From positions 186,001 to 250,000 of the forward strand of contig NW_026570334.1 of the NCBI RefSeq assembly GCF_019649055.1: 64,000 bases of DNA, in the 5' to 3' direction. The position numbers and the translations under genes were made by a program. Below, piece after piece: positions 32,841 to 44,277 of the stretch. Numbering within the stretch: the first letter of the stretch is position 1; each line of letters starts with the position of its first letter. The notes beneath the pieces are model-generated. The model saw only the letters and a list, made by a program, of their open reading frames with translations. It was not told the DNA's origin and ran no database searches. The stretch comes from Paramacrobiotus metropolitanus (Eukaryota > Tardigrada > Eutardigrada > Parachela > Macrobiotidae).

Positions 32841-32935
32841 CTGTGTCAGATATGACACAGAAGCAGATGGAAAATGGGGCAAATATCGCCTTTATTGGTA
32901 CAATAAAGCAACAACAACAACACAAAACCAACAGA
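32841..32935. terminator. Palindromic poly(A)-signal region at the element end (E4)
   Basis: CTGTGTCA/TGACACAG hairpin at 32841-32860, then TTTATTG-GTA-CAATAAA at 32891-32907 with AATAAA on both strands, then a short CAA repeat. In E4 sense the AATAAA lies about 80 bases before the outer end, suitable for LTR polyadenylation. The plus-strand AATAAA could also end transcripts entering from E3. Confidence 0.55.
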
Positions 32936-33482
32936 AAACCCGATGTGGGAAAAGCTGTGGAAAAAGTGCCTGCAGTGCGCTATCCAGGAATCGTGATTAA
33001 TGATTCCGCGTGCTGCGGGTGTGCAACAGCTGATGCTGCAAAGCATGGAATCGCCCGTAGGCGCAGGGCTCCACCCCCAAGAGTGCAGAGAAATGCGCTG
33101 ATTGGTCAGCGTAGACAAAGTATACGCTGAGTAAGCAGCGTAATAGCGCGGCACGAATGGAGTAGCCATGTGCGGGCGGGCGACAGAGCAAAGCCACAAG
33201 AGGTGTCTACCGCCTCGAGTGAGCGGTCTCTGACATGCCTCTGGGCGGGAATGGGAGCTCCTGCGAGCACCTTCCAACTCTGCCCCTGGCCGACCCGGTA
33301 GGGTGCCAGGATCCGATTCCCGGTAGGGCCGGATGCCACTTTGTCTCTAAACCCGGTAGGGTCGCTTCCTCCAGACCCGCGGTGCAGTGCACCGAACGGC
33401 CGAAATCTGGAGTGCACTCTGGTTGCTGGGGGTTCCAGTGGGGTTTGAAGGCTTGGTTGGTCGAACAAGTAAAAAAATAAAG

Positions 33483-33488
33483 TTTATA
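33483..33488 (-). promoter_or_regulatory. TATA box of the E4 terminal region
   Basis: TATAAA on the minus strand in an AT-rich block (about 33470-33700), conserved with 20263-20268 and 63772-63778. It probably drives the element RNA if this is the LTR. The window shows no gag downstream of it because it is the 3' end of E4. Confidence 0.55.
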
Positions 33489-34346
33489 AGGCTCATATGT
33501 TAAACATCGAAATAAAAAGATCACAATTCCGGTGAGAATTAAAGAAAGATCATAGTTAGAGATCCCAAAGCCAATTCCTTTGGTTAAATGGCTAAATAAA
33601 AACATCATCTTTAGTTAATAAAGTCTAGAAAAACCAGGTTTGGTTAAAAAACTAGACGAAACAAAAGGCTTATTCCGACTAGGTATACCACAGGGCCGCT
33701 TTTGTCCACAGGGGTCCTAGTCAACGGTCCGCTTTATCCGGTAGGATACGTCTGGTCCTGTGAATCCGGGGCGACGGTTCCCAGAGATGTCCACAGGGGT
33801 CCAGTGAAGTAAATCCAGCGGTGCGGTGTATGGAAGGCACGGTTGCATGCGCAAGGACAAGTTGTCCCCTTCCTGATTGTGGTGGACCAAGCCCGGTTGG
33901 GCGGTCCATGGTGGGCCAGAGTGATATCTCTGGACAGGAGAGGTGCTCCTGTAGTGAAATGGACCAAACCCGTTAGGGTGGTCATAAAGGCTTTTAAATG
34001 ATGCCTCTGAGCGGGAGGGGTGCTCCTGCTATCCAAAAATGGTATGCTTGGACCGATTCCGTTTGGATGGCCCATATGGGTCTCTAATTTGGACCGGTTT
34101 TGGCCTTGCATGCCGGTTTGGTCATGCTCCTAGGTCCAAAAATCTTCTAAGTCCGGGAGGGCCATAATGGAAAAATTTCTAAGTCCGAGGGCCAAGTGGT
34201 GTAATGGACCAAACCCGTTGGGGCGGTCCAAACTCGGTCTCTGACATGCTCTGGGCCGGGATACAGGGTTCCAGAATGGTATGGCCTTGCCTCAGGCCTT
34301 TGCTGTAGTGTGGGTCCTGTATAACCGGATTTGGCTCTCCGATGTG

Positions 34347-34577
34347 GACTTAGTCGTTTTTTGATGAGCCACGTCATTGGACGGGCCAAAAAACTTAGTC
34401 GATTTTCCAGTGGCCGCGTCGTTGGACGGGCCAAAAGACTTAGAAAATTTTCGGTCGGCCACGTCGTTGGACGGGCCAAAAGACTTAGTCGATTTTTCGA
34501 CGGTCCAAGGTGTATGGCGGGCCAAAAGGACTTGGTCGTTTTTTCGACGGTCCAAAGTTGATGGCGGGCCAAAATTG
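34347..34577. repeat. 47-bp minisatellite, five units (E4)
   Basis: Five units of about 46-47 bp, each with a GGCGGGCCAAAA or GGACGGGCCAAAA end. Outer units differ from the inner CGACGGTCCAA type by carrying an ACGTCNTTGGACGGG variant. The array is placed upstream of the TATA box in element sense. Confidence 0.85.
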
Positions 34578-34716
34578 GTCCGTCTCACTGGCCGTGGGCC
34601 ATGAGTTGGCTACCATGTCCGATGAGTCAGGTAGGTTTCCCTGAGACCGTGGCCATAACAAAATTAAGTGGCGTCTGACGAAAACATCAGGTTGGCCGGG
34701 CCAAACTCCAAAAAAT

Positions 34717-35161
34717 TAAGTTGTGGGCGCCGGTAGGCGTTTTCCACAAAGGAGACGGTCTGCTGACTAGAAGCATCCTCGTTTGGCCTCGGGGCGGTGC
34801 ATCTTTTGGATGGGCCTCTGGGCGGTCCGTGGTGAGGATGATGGACATGGCATGCAAAGTGGGCGTACCACAATTTCTATGTGGCTCCCATACTCACTTG
34901 TCCCAGTTGCTTGGTATGGCAACTAGACTCGTGAGCCATCTATGGTCGGTTAGACGCATAGTGGGCCTGGTCTAACTTCTATGGGCCAGGGCTTGGCCTT
35001 GGCTTGTCGCAACTTCTATGCGGGCCGTCGCCGCCTTCTGGGCGCTGGATCCTTTCCATGCCGGTGAACTCAGGCATTGTGCCGAGTTCGGTCCGGTGGA
35101 CTCCGTCGGATGGTCTGGGATGGCCGAGCCAAATTCATGGTCCCAGCCGCTAAGCCAGAGC
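34717..35161 (-). other. 3' non-coding region of E4 after ORF-C
   Basis: No gene. It is the minus-strand counterpart of 32146-32811 and 61783-62454, with the GTTGCGAC/CATAGAAG array reduced by a deletion of one unit (near 35010). Confidence 0.6.
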
Positions 35162-36370
35162 CTATCCGGGGAATCCGGTTAAGATCCAGGGATTTAGGTC
35201 CGGTAAGGTAGACGGTACATGGCCGTAAGCCACGTTTGTTGGGCGAGGGTAACAACCGTTGGTTGGATTTTGGACCATGGCGTCCACTTGGGCCCATTTG
35301 TCCCTGGGGTATGGGATGGCACCCATGATGTAATCCGTCACAACCCGGTGGGGAAGTGGCCGGATGTTAATACCCTGGTCCTCAGCATACTTGTAAGGAT
35401 CAAAGTCCGAAGTGCTGCCAGATGTTGCAGGCTGGACCGGTAGGTCCGCCGCTGACAATGTGGCCTCAGTCTCCATTGGTATTTGGATACTGATGTTGTG
35501 GGCCACCGAGCTGACACTTCGTTCTGGTCGCTTGGTGGACTGCGCGACAACAAGGCTGGACTCAGTTTCGTTCCGTTTCCCGGGTGATGTGCGCGGTTGG
35601 CGCTCGGGCTGGCTACGGCTTTGGCGGCCACTCTGGTCCTGGTTGCGGCTCTGGATCTGATGACCTAAGTCATCTGGGTTCCGCGGTAGCGGTGCCAGTG
35701 GTGTGCGCTGTTCAGTGCGCGCTGGCTGGTATTGGCCTTTCAAGGCGTCCAGCAATCCACCTTCCATCAGCTGTCGGGCCACCTGGTCAACCATAGCTTT
35801 GTTGATGTTTTCCAGGATCGTTTTTTCGAACCCCTGGTTGTATTCCATGGGTATGGGCAACTCGTGTCCGTAGGATCGAGAGCCTGATGATGGCCGCTGA
35901 TGGTCGTAATTTCTCGGGGCGGCCGTTGGGCCACGCCCTGAGGACTGGTCAGATCCCGAGTTGCGGGATCGACGTTCCCGGTCCCGCTCGTCCTTCCGTT
36001 CTCGAGCCGATTGGCTGAGTGGGGGAATCGGAGTTCCGGTACTGCACCAGCCAGGTTGTCGGGCGCCACTACGTTGCATGTAGAGATCGTAGATCTCTAT
36101 CTGCTCATGATCCCTCAGTAGGGGAATCAGGTGGCTTCCGTCGCGGCTGGTCATATGTATGTATGCGTCGAAGTTGCCTCTCACCACTTCCAGGTAGAAG
36201 CAGTAGGCTCGTTCGCTCTCGTCGCGGAAGCCCGGCCGCAGGTGGTATGCGCAGGGGAACAACTCCCGTGAGGAATTGTCCCGGCGGTGAGGATGTGTCA
36301 TACTATCGCCGCTGTTGCGTCTGCAGTCCGAGCATCGCGGTTCATACTTCTGCTGCGGTGTAAGTCCCAT
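35162..36370 (-). pseudogene. ORF-C of E4, C-terminal half deleted
   Basis: The N-terminal 367 codons or so are intact from ATG 36370, including the CX2C...CX2H residues and the Arg/Asp-rich linker. Near 35266 a deletion of about 940 bp (equal to 60923-61864 of E5), with about three filler bases, joins it to the 3' non-coding region. The frame then runs into unrelated codons to a stop at 35162. The remaining ORF is 402 codons and could still be translated. Confidence 0.85.
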
Positions 36371-36561
36371 TCTCTGTGGTAACAGAAATGAAACTTGCAG
36401 AATTAGGTCAAGTCCGCTTTTCTATGACGGGTCCCTATGATAATTACGCCCTATGTTTAACGTCCCTATGATTTTACATGTGATTTGTTAACTAGGCTTT
36501 TCTTGCCCGGTGAATTATTTCGGGATCACCCCCTAGACCCTATGCGAATTCTACGCCTAGG
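36371..36561 (-). promoter_or_regulatory. ORF-AB/ORF-C spacer of E4 with splice-acceptor-like end
   Basis: Minus-strand equivalent of 59627-59817: ATAGGG-type repeats, a CCTAAT branch-point candidate, a pyrimidine tract and CAG (plus-strand 36374-36376) four bases before the ORF-C ATG. Confidence 0.45.
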
Positions 36562-39500
36562 TCACTGATGGTGAGTACGCCGCTTCTTCTTGGACTTGGT
36601 TGAGGCCAAGGAGTCGGATTCGGTGGGACGAGGGCCGTAACGATCCGGTGGGACGTTATGTTGTCTGTACCGCTGCTGGGCCTCGGGCTCGTCAACAGTT
36701 TGCTCGAGCCATCCTTCGTTTAACATCTTCCTTACGACGTATCTGACGTCCTCGCAGATAGGGTACAACCCGCTAGGGCGGCCCTGGTTCGGCATGTATG
36801 CTATCCCGTCGATAAGTTGTGGGTGGTGCGAGATGACATTCAGGTCGTATCGGCCCAGGAGCTGGTTGGCTATTTCGCCTCGTGTGAGGCCTAATGGGTG
36901 CTGAGTGGTGGTCAGCACTGTGAGGACGGCGTTACGCCATTCCCAGTAGCCTTGAGGAGCCTTATCCACTTTTTCCGGTGGGAATGTGTAGAAAATCTGC
37001 GTGTTAGGCAGATGGGTCCGTAGTATAGCTCCTTCGTGGTAGGCCATCTGTATGTACTTCATCACTTTGGACTTGGACAGCGGTGGGCCGTTCCATTTCT
37101 TAATGAGTTGGAAGGCCAAGCCCCCTGTAGCGAGGGTTGTACCCGTTTGGGACAACGCCTTTAAGGCCGCCTTAATGTATGCCCATCGCTTATCAGAGTT
37201 GGAGATCCTTGGCTTTTTAGAAGGGTCTCCGCCGGGCCATTTCCCTGGCCACCTTTGGTGTCGGTGGCGAGACGTAATCAATCCGCGGTATGGTCGGGCA
37301 CGGGTCAGGTAAAGTCCATGGGATCTCACCGTCATCTGATTCCGGTGAGGTCGAGTCGCGCATCCTTTCCCGTTCGGGCGATGCTGCGCTTCCACTTGGC
37401 TCAGCGTTGTCCACGCTGGCTGGACTTTCTTGGCTAGCGCTCTCTGCGCTGCCTTGTTCCTGGTTGGCGCCTTCTGCGCCACCCTGGTCCTCCATGTCCT
37501 GGTCACCGTTAGGTGGCTGATTCTCGTCACCGGGTGGAGTTTCCATGTCATGGTCCGGTGGGAGATCCATGGTAAGTTTACCAGGGTTTTGGTCATCATC
37601 GTCGTCGTCAGAGTCGGACTTTTGGGACTCCATAGTTTGGTCCTGGTCCGGCTCTTCTTCTTCCTCGTCTTCTGAGTCCTCCGGTTGGGAGTCCTCAGAG
37701 TCCGAATCGCTTGGCTGCGGTGAGGGATCTTTTTTCCCTCTCTTCTTTGTGGCCGTGGCCTTTCGGCTCTTTGTGGATGTGACCGATAAGGCTGGCGAAG
37801 GAGGTCTGGACCGGCCAGCTGCGTTAGGCAGTGACACTGTGTCCCTGGGCACGGGCCGAATTCCGGCTGCGCGCATCTCATCCTCCGCTTCTTGGCGTGC
37901 AGCTAGTTCTCTCCTTGGCTCTGCCGGTCAACTTGTCTTTCGGCGGTCCAGCCGCTTTCTTTCTGTCCGGATCCCATTTTGTGCCCACGTCGTGTGACAC
38001 ATACAGAGACCGTTGGGTCTTCTGCGGGATGAACCCGGGAATAGTGAAGCGGATAGGTTCCGCCCGGTAGGCGTTAGTTATCTCCAGGGTTCCATCCTTA
38101 ACCAGCGCTAACAACTCGTCGAGCACGATACGCTCAAGTTTCTCCAGGTCCTCCTCTCCTTTGTAATAGAGAGCATTAAGGGTCCTGACAATGTCGACCA
38201 AATTGGAGCTCTTTTGGGTTATGCAGGTAAGCGATGGTCCTGCATATCTGTTGAAGGGTAATCCCGGCTACGGGAAAGCCCTGCTGGCCGATGAGGCACA
38301 TGAAGCTCCATCATGCTGGTCCAGTCACGGTGTGTGCGGACCAGAATTCCCATGTCCAAAATGAGAGTTACTACACGCCGCATGAAGGGTGCCGTTAGTA
38401 CACGGTCCGCTGGCGGCAGCCCTCTGAATTCTTCTCCATGTGCCATTCTGGCTCGAAAAACTCGGACAAGACATTGGTACATGTCTCTTCCTGTTGTACG
38501 TCTCATGATCCTGGCCGCTGCCACTCATTGGCGCACATATGGACCCGTTGGGATCTCAATGTGCGTGGTCTCCGGTCCAGGGTCCGGGAGCTCAGCTTCG
38601 TCGTCCGCTGGCGCGGGGAGCATTGTTTCTTCCGAAGGCGGTTCACCTTCGGGAACTGGCTCGAATTCCTCTTCCTGCCATGGACGATATTGTGCTAGCC
38701 CTTGTGACTTGTCCATACTGTCCGATAGGACTTGGACATCTTCATCGCCTGACAGCCGTTTTTCAAGCTGGGCGATCTTGGCCTCGTGACTTTTCCTGTC
38801 TTTGGCCGCTTGTTTCTTCTGGCGGTTCCGTTCGGCCTCTGGATTAGATGTTGGCCGTGATACGGTCGCCTGACTTCCACTCGGTTGAGGGGAGTTTGGA
38901 CGAGTGGCCGGTTTGGCCCTCGGTTGTGGAGAAGTTGGACGAGAGGCCAGTTTGGCCCTCTCTGGATTTTTGGCTTTTCTCGGCTGCTTGCTCCGTTGGG
39001 AGTTAGCTGAGTGAATTACACCCAGTCCGAGTGCAAAATTCTCCATTGTCCCTGTTGCAGGGAAAGTAACTGGGCGGCCAAAAGGTATATCGTCGATGCT
39101 GGCGGGCATGTTCGTCAAGTTTATCGGAGCAGCGGCCGTTGGCCCTGTTCCGGACTGACTTTGGCCTGCCGAATCTTGTGCCGACGAAATGGCCTTCGGT
39201 GGCTCCTCCGGTTGGGCTGGTTCTGGCTGTGGCGCAATGGCCACGGGTCCAGACGGAGAAGTGTCCATTGGCTCTGAAGCCGCTGGTGGTTGTGCCTGCG
39301 TCTTTGGCGGTACCACGGTTGGTGGCGCATTTGACGACAGGGTTTCAGCCATTCTAAAGTCTTCCTCCGGTGGGGGAAAGGCTTTCTGGTTGCGACGGCG
39401 CCGGTAATCGTCTATCATCCGTAGGACCAAGGATCGGAGCATTTCGGTTATCATGTCGTATTCTTCCATACGATTCTGCTCCTTGGCCTTCTGTCTCTTT

Positions 39501-40723
39501 GCGAGCAGGAACGGATATTGCCGTCGTTCATTATGGTCAGCATGGATCAATAAGTGTCTCTGCTCGATAGGAGTGAGAGCACTCATGGGCATCAAGGCCG
39601 CGTCGGCTTCCACTTGTTGGGCCGAGACAGCCGGAGTTATCCGCACCGTCATTCTGGCCGATTTTGCGGCCACTGGTGCAGGGTCGTTACCGTGACCGTT
39701 ACTGGTTCGAGTGTTGAATCTGCAGACACCGTAGGTGCTGCAATTCGTTCTACAGTAATGGTCATCGTTGGCTCTGGGGGAGGTGTTGTGTCCATCCTCT
39801 CTTTGGTCGGGGACTTGCCTGGCCGGCTCGGTGTGAACCTGGCAGGCGCCGGTTCGATGGCCGGCATACTGGGCATTCGCGCCGGGGTTGATGTGGCGCG
39901 TCCAGGAGAAGTCCTCTTTGATGGGGATCGACTTCGGCGTGGCGATTCCTTCGTTGAAGGTAGCCGGACCTGACTGGTCTCATATAACGCCCTTTGGACG
40001 TTTTCGTCCAAATCTTCTTCGATCTCCGACTCCTCGCTGGAGGAGACGCCCCAGAAGGCCGCTGGCAGTTGAGGACGTTCGTCCTCACTTTCTGCTTCTT
40101 CCGGTGGAAGTTCGTCTTCCACTGGCTGGCCTGGTCGTGGGCGGGGTTCAACTGTCCATGCCCTTGGGTTAATGTGAGAGCCACGGATGTAGATGGCATG
40201 CTCGATGATTTCGCTAGGCAACTTGCGTTGGCGAGTTGCCATCAGTTTTCTGATAAGGATTGTACGTCCTTGGACCATCTGTTGGCAGCCGCGGTTGATG
40301 CGGTCAATCTCTCGGTCCGTTAGTGTAGGATCGCCGGCGCGTAGTCGCTGGCGCATATCTTCCTCAGTCAGATTTAAGCGTAGATCAAGTTCTATGATCT
40401 CGCTTACAAGTCGGTTGTGCGGGTCATCCCATGACTCCGTTTGAGTCAATCGGATACGATGCCTCGTTGGAGGTTCGTCCCGCAATGGCTGTGTCGTTCC
40501 TGACGGAATCTTTGGTGCTTCCGGTGGGGAAAGCACGTGTCCCTTGCCAGGAAAGTTCTTCGGCGGCGACTTCTCTTCTTGGTTGGTAGACCACGAAGTA
40601 CCAAAGTCGGTGGTTCCGCCTTCTTTGGCTTGAGTATGGACCGACCTGGCCTGGTAGGGCCAGAAGTGTCTGAGTCCCTTACTGGGTCACTCAACGCTGG
40701 TGGAGTGGACCTGGGTGGTCGGT
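36562..40723 (-). pseudogene. ORF-AB of E4, C-terminal part, several breaks
   Basis: It carries the Arg/Ser segment, both winged-helix-like blocks and the acidic tract, ending at the natural stop (36562). Breaks seen against E5/E3: one-base losses near 40570 and 39680, a 21-bp in-frame loss near 40235, a Trp-to-stop substitution at 38525-38527, one-base losses near 38255, an 86-bp deletion near 37912 between CAAGGAG direct repeats, and a one-base gain near 37244. The longest open stretches are 38525-39673 and 36562-37250. Confidence 0.75.
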
Positions 40724-42325
40724 TCAACTCAAGTTCTCCCTTGGTCCTCGCCAAGGTGGGAGTGACCGCTGTGAAGGAGGCTCTTCCGCTTCCGGAGGAG
40801 TCCTCTTCTTCTTCTCGAATCTAGGCGACCGTGGGCCACTTGTTGTGGCAGGAGTGGCCGGTTCTGGCCGTCCTCCTGTCGATTTCCTAGGCGTTGGCCG
40901 GACAACGAGGGTTCCACTTGATGTGTCGCCTTCAATTGGCTTCGGTGTAGGCTGTGATGACGCCGTTGGCGCATCAACAGCCATTGGACTTGTAGGTTCA
41001 CCAGCCGGTTGGACTGGTGTTGGCTCCGTTTCGGCCGACTTCTCTGGCGAGAGTTCCAGAGTTTTGTCCTGCAGGGCTACGTCCATTTCGACGTCCTGCT
41101 GTTGGACTTCTGTACTGTTGCCCGCTATAGCGGTTCCAGCGGTGTCCATAAGTTGGCCAGATGTTGGACCAGGCACCGTTAGGGCCTGGGCCAATTCAGC
41201 TGGAGTTGGTTGTCCAACTGATGTTGAGGCGGCCGGTACATATGTCAGGGCCAAAGGTGTTGGCGCAGACACCGGTGATGGTCGCCATTCGTTTACTGGA
41301 TCGAAGTCACTCGAGCGTGCCGCCGTTGGCGGACGTGGGACTTTCCAGTAATCTTCGATAAATTCTCGGATCCATTTTGTGGTGTGGCCCATAACCGTTA
41401 ACGATGGGCCGGTAGGCATCGTATGGTTAGAAGTAAGACCTTTAAGCAGAGCCACCCGTTGGGCCAAGCTCTGTTGCTGTTCCGTCAGCCTGACCGCTTC
41501 TGGGTCGAACGGGCTGAGTTCTTGGATCCGGTTGGTTATGCGGCGTTCGACATCTCCAGCATCGCTGATAAGGTGCCGAATGCTCAGTGCTTGGACAACC
41601 GTCATTTGCATGGGCCCAGTGTCAGCTTCGCGTAACCGTTGGTTCGCTGCTGCCTGTTCATCATCCCATTGCTGACGTAAAGTCCGAGGGGCCGGTCGAT
41701 TGTCGTCATCCGGCTGGTTTAGTAGCGGGAAGTCGTCCGCGTAGGCCGTTCTGCCTCGCGTAACGTTGCCCCGCATGATCGATTCCAGGCGTTCCGCTAT
41801 GGCTGGTGGCGGCGCCAATGAAGTTGGCCTCGGGTGGACCTGTCGTTCTGGCGCGACCAGGTGATCAGGCGGAGCTGTAAGTCCTGGTACAGGGGTTGGA
41901 TCTGGTAAGTCGAGCCACTCGATGTCGCTATCGGTTTCTGTGTCCGACGCGCTGGCTGGTCGACTAAGTGCTGGTCCGGCTGCAAATCGTTCAGCCGAGA
42001 TCCGCATAATTCTCGAGACTCGCATCCTCAATTCTTCTGCCGGTTGGCGTGTTGAGGACCGTGTCGGTATGAGAAGTCCGGTTTGTCCGACGCGTGTTGG
42101 CTGCCCCGATCGGGGTTTGGGTAACACGCGCCTAAGTGCTTCGTCGATCAGGCCAAGCTGATACTGCCGGTTACGGAAATCGCGCAATGATGGTGCGTCG
42201 TTGGCCGTATCCAACGGCTTATCCATAAACCGAAGCATGGCCCGTCTAATCCTGGTTATGTATTCCAGGACGCGTTGGAATTCCAGGTCCAACGCGACTT
42301 TTCTCCGTAAAGTGGCAATATCCAC
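40724..42325 (-). pseudogene. ORF-AB of E4, central part (533 codons open)
   Basis: It continues the 42331-44031 frame after a one-base slip near 42350. It encodes the helical segment after the coiled coil, then Pro/Ser/Thr-rich sequence. It ends where one G is missing in GAACTTGGAGTTG (near 40734). ATG 42325 is simply the first Met after the slip. E3 reads across this point, so it is not a real gene start. Confidence 0.75.
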
Positions 42326-42330
42326 TCCCT

Positions 42331-44031
42331 TCAGGCTACTGATAACCTTACGGATTTCTCTTCGAGGCGTTCCGCGGCGTGGAGTTCACGCTCCAAGGGA
42401 GGTATGTCTGGGTAAGCCCTTAGGTCATACGGAGAAGATGCTGGTTCTCGCGGTTCCAATCCAGTGGCCGTCAGCATTGCCTCGTCGGTAGACGTAGGCT
42501 GGGCCACTGGTGGCGCGGAAGATTCCCCTGTCGTAGCGGTAACTACGACTGTTGGGTTCAATGGTGGTGCTGATGGTGCTGGTGGCGGACGTGTTGGTGC
42601 TGCGGATCCTTCGGTCCTCAGCTGTCTTTCCGTCCGATACTGTTCCAGCTGGTCTCTCAGCCTGCGAGATGCCGCCAGCAGTGCCTGACCAGTTTGGTCA
42701 TGCAAGGGAAATATCTCGTTTTGAGCTTGGCGGGTCGCTATTTCCTCACTAAGTTCATGAGCGAGGCGCCGGAACTCGTCTTGATCGAGAATGATGCGCT
42801 GAGCCATCTCACGGTAGTGAGGGCTGTGCCTGTCCAATTCTCGAATCATGGCCTCCAATTCCTGGATGGCGTTCTCTACTTCCTTCAGATTGTCCTGAAG
42901 TTGGTAGAGTGGAGTCCGGCCGTCGGCCAGAGGTTCAGTGGGGGATTCAATCCGCAATGGTGGGGTAGTTGGGTCCCATTGGACGTCCCCTTCGTCTTCC
43001 GGCTCTGGCGAAGACACAGATTCTGTCGGTGGGACAGTCTGGTCACGCCTTATTACACATACTGGGTTCAGTGGTGGTTGTGCTGCCGGTGCCGGTTCAG
43101 TTAGGCCAAGTTGGGCCGCTAATTCCGGTGGAACCTCTTCTGGCTGGTTGTAAATGGTGAGCCGTCCATTTACGAATACCCGTAATGGGTAATCACCAGG
43201 CTGGTCAAGCCGTGATGTGCTTGGCTGGGTTTCCGGCGGCGCTGGAATTTGGTAGGCTTCCGGTCCCGCTCGTGGAGGCTCAATAGATGAATCAGACGGC
43301 GCCTGGCCCGTTGGGTCAGGTTGTGCCGCTGAAGGTGGGCTATACGGCGGTTGGCCGTATGCTCCATATCCGCCATAAGGCGGTGGACATCCATGAGGTG
43401 TAGGCGGATACGTCCACGGTGGTGGGTATCGCCATGGGTTTATGTCCGGCTGCGGCTGGTTTGAGGGTCCAGGCGCAGGGTACGGTGGATATCCATAGTG
43501 TGGGTTGTAGTATGGCGGCGGTGTAAACTGTGGCCGCGGTCCAGTATGGACCGGTGTAGTCGTGACCGTTGGCCCGACTGCCGCAGTTGTAAAAACTGGC
43601 TGGTTTGCCGAAGTGGTCGGTAGGCCGCCATACAAAATTGGTTGAGGTGGGCCAGTGCGGCCATGAGGATAATGTCGGATCGTTTGGTCCGATGTTGAGC
43701 TTGGCTGGCTGCCGGCTACTGCTGCATTCACGAGGAGTCCAGTCACGTCAGAGAATGTCCCTGGCGGCCAAAGTTGTGGCGGTATGGCTCGAGGTGGCAG
43801 AGGCTGTGACCGCGGTAGCGGTGTGTCGGCCCGTGAACGGGGGCCAACTGACATAGTTGCCAGCTGCTCGGCGGTTAGGTTGGCCCTAATATTAGGTACC
43901 TGTACACTCGGAGGCCGGTTAGACGACCGAGTGGAAGATCCGCCCGACCGGGATTCCGGTCGTGAATATGGGTGTGTGCGGTTACTGCGGTCGGAGTCAT
44001 CAGAACGATCGGTGCGTCGGCGTCCTTCCAT
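42331..44031 (-). pseudogene. ORF-AB of E4, N-terminal part (566 codons, intact until a slip near 42350)
   Basis: This is the only undamaged N-terminus of the giant accessory ORF in the window. ATG is at 44031-44029; an in-frame GTG lies 11 codons upstream. The order is: Arg/Ser-rich stretch (residues 1-40), Pro-rich sequence, a Pro/Tyr/Gly low-complexity tract (about residues 175-235) repeating PPY/YGYPP motifs, a linker with a short conserved beta-type segment (about 265-300), an acidic stretch, then a coiled coil (about 370-470). No signal peptide is seen. Function unknown. Confidence 0.8.
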
Positions 44032-44277
44032 CGTTGAATGGGGCGCTGTCACGAGACGAATCACGCGGTGTTAGACTCCTACCTACTATCTTAGTTCGAA
44101 GTACGGCTAGCTATTTATAAGCTACCTTGTCAGATAAGGTTATGGACCGAGTTTGGCTACTTCTAAGCTACTGGTTGTTAAGGTTTAGGTTAGTTAAGTT
44201 TAGGTTAGTTAGTTTCGGTAGCAGCTCACAGATATTCTAATTCTAAGTCTGCCATGTCAAATATTGTTTAGAATTAT
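44032..44277 (-). other. Spacer between pol and ORF-AB in E4
   Basis: Minus-strand equivalent of 9048-9286, with the doubled TAACTAACCTAAAC unit (about 44184-44215) and the AGTAGCTA-type repeats. No gene. Confidence 0.5.

Larger units (their letters stand above)
32812..34716 (-). other. Terminal (LTR-like) region of E4: U3 repeats, TATA box, poly(A) signal
   Basis: No gene. In element sense it holds the minisatellite, several AACGGGTTTGGTCCAT-type and GGAGC...CAGAGGCATGTCAGAGACC-type dispersed repeats, an AT-rich promoter block, three CCCTACCGGGT motifs (about 33290-33365), AATAAA, and the outer end. The order fits U3-R-U5. The inner LTR boundary cannot be fixed because no second LTR of a copy is in the window. 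Confidence 0.6.
9831..36306. repeat. 13-kb direct tandem duplication (unit 1 9831-22966, unit 2 22967-36306)
   Basis: Unit 2 repeats unit 1 in order and orientation: ORF-AB from its Pro/Tyr tract, ORF-C, 3' region, inverted terminal region, inverted ORF-C piece. At the junction, TATC (22964-22967) is shared between the end of unit 1 (equal to 36304-36307) and the sequence before unit 1 (9828-9831). Both units share private markers: the 22-bp deletion near 9957/23092, the nested junction at 19598/32812 and the ORF-C deletion. Lengths are 13,136 and 13,340 bp. Confidence 0.85.
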
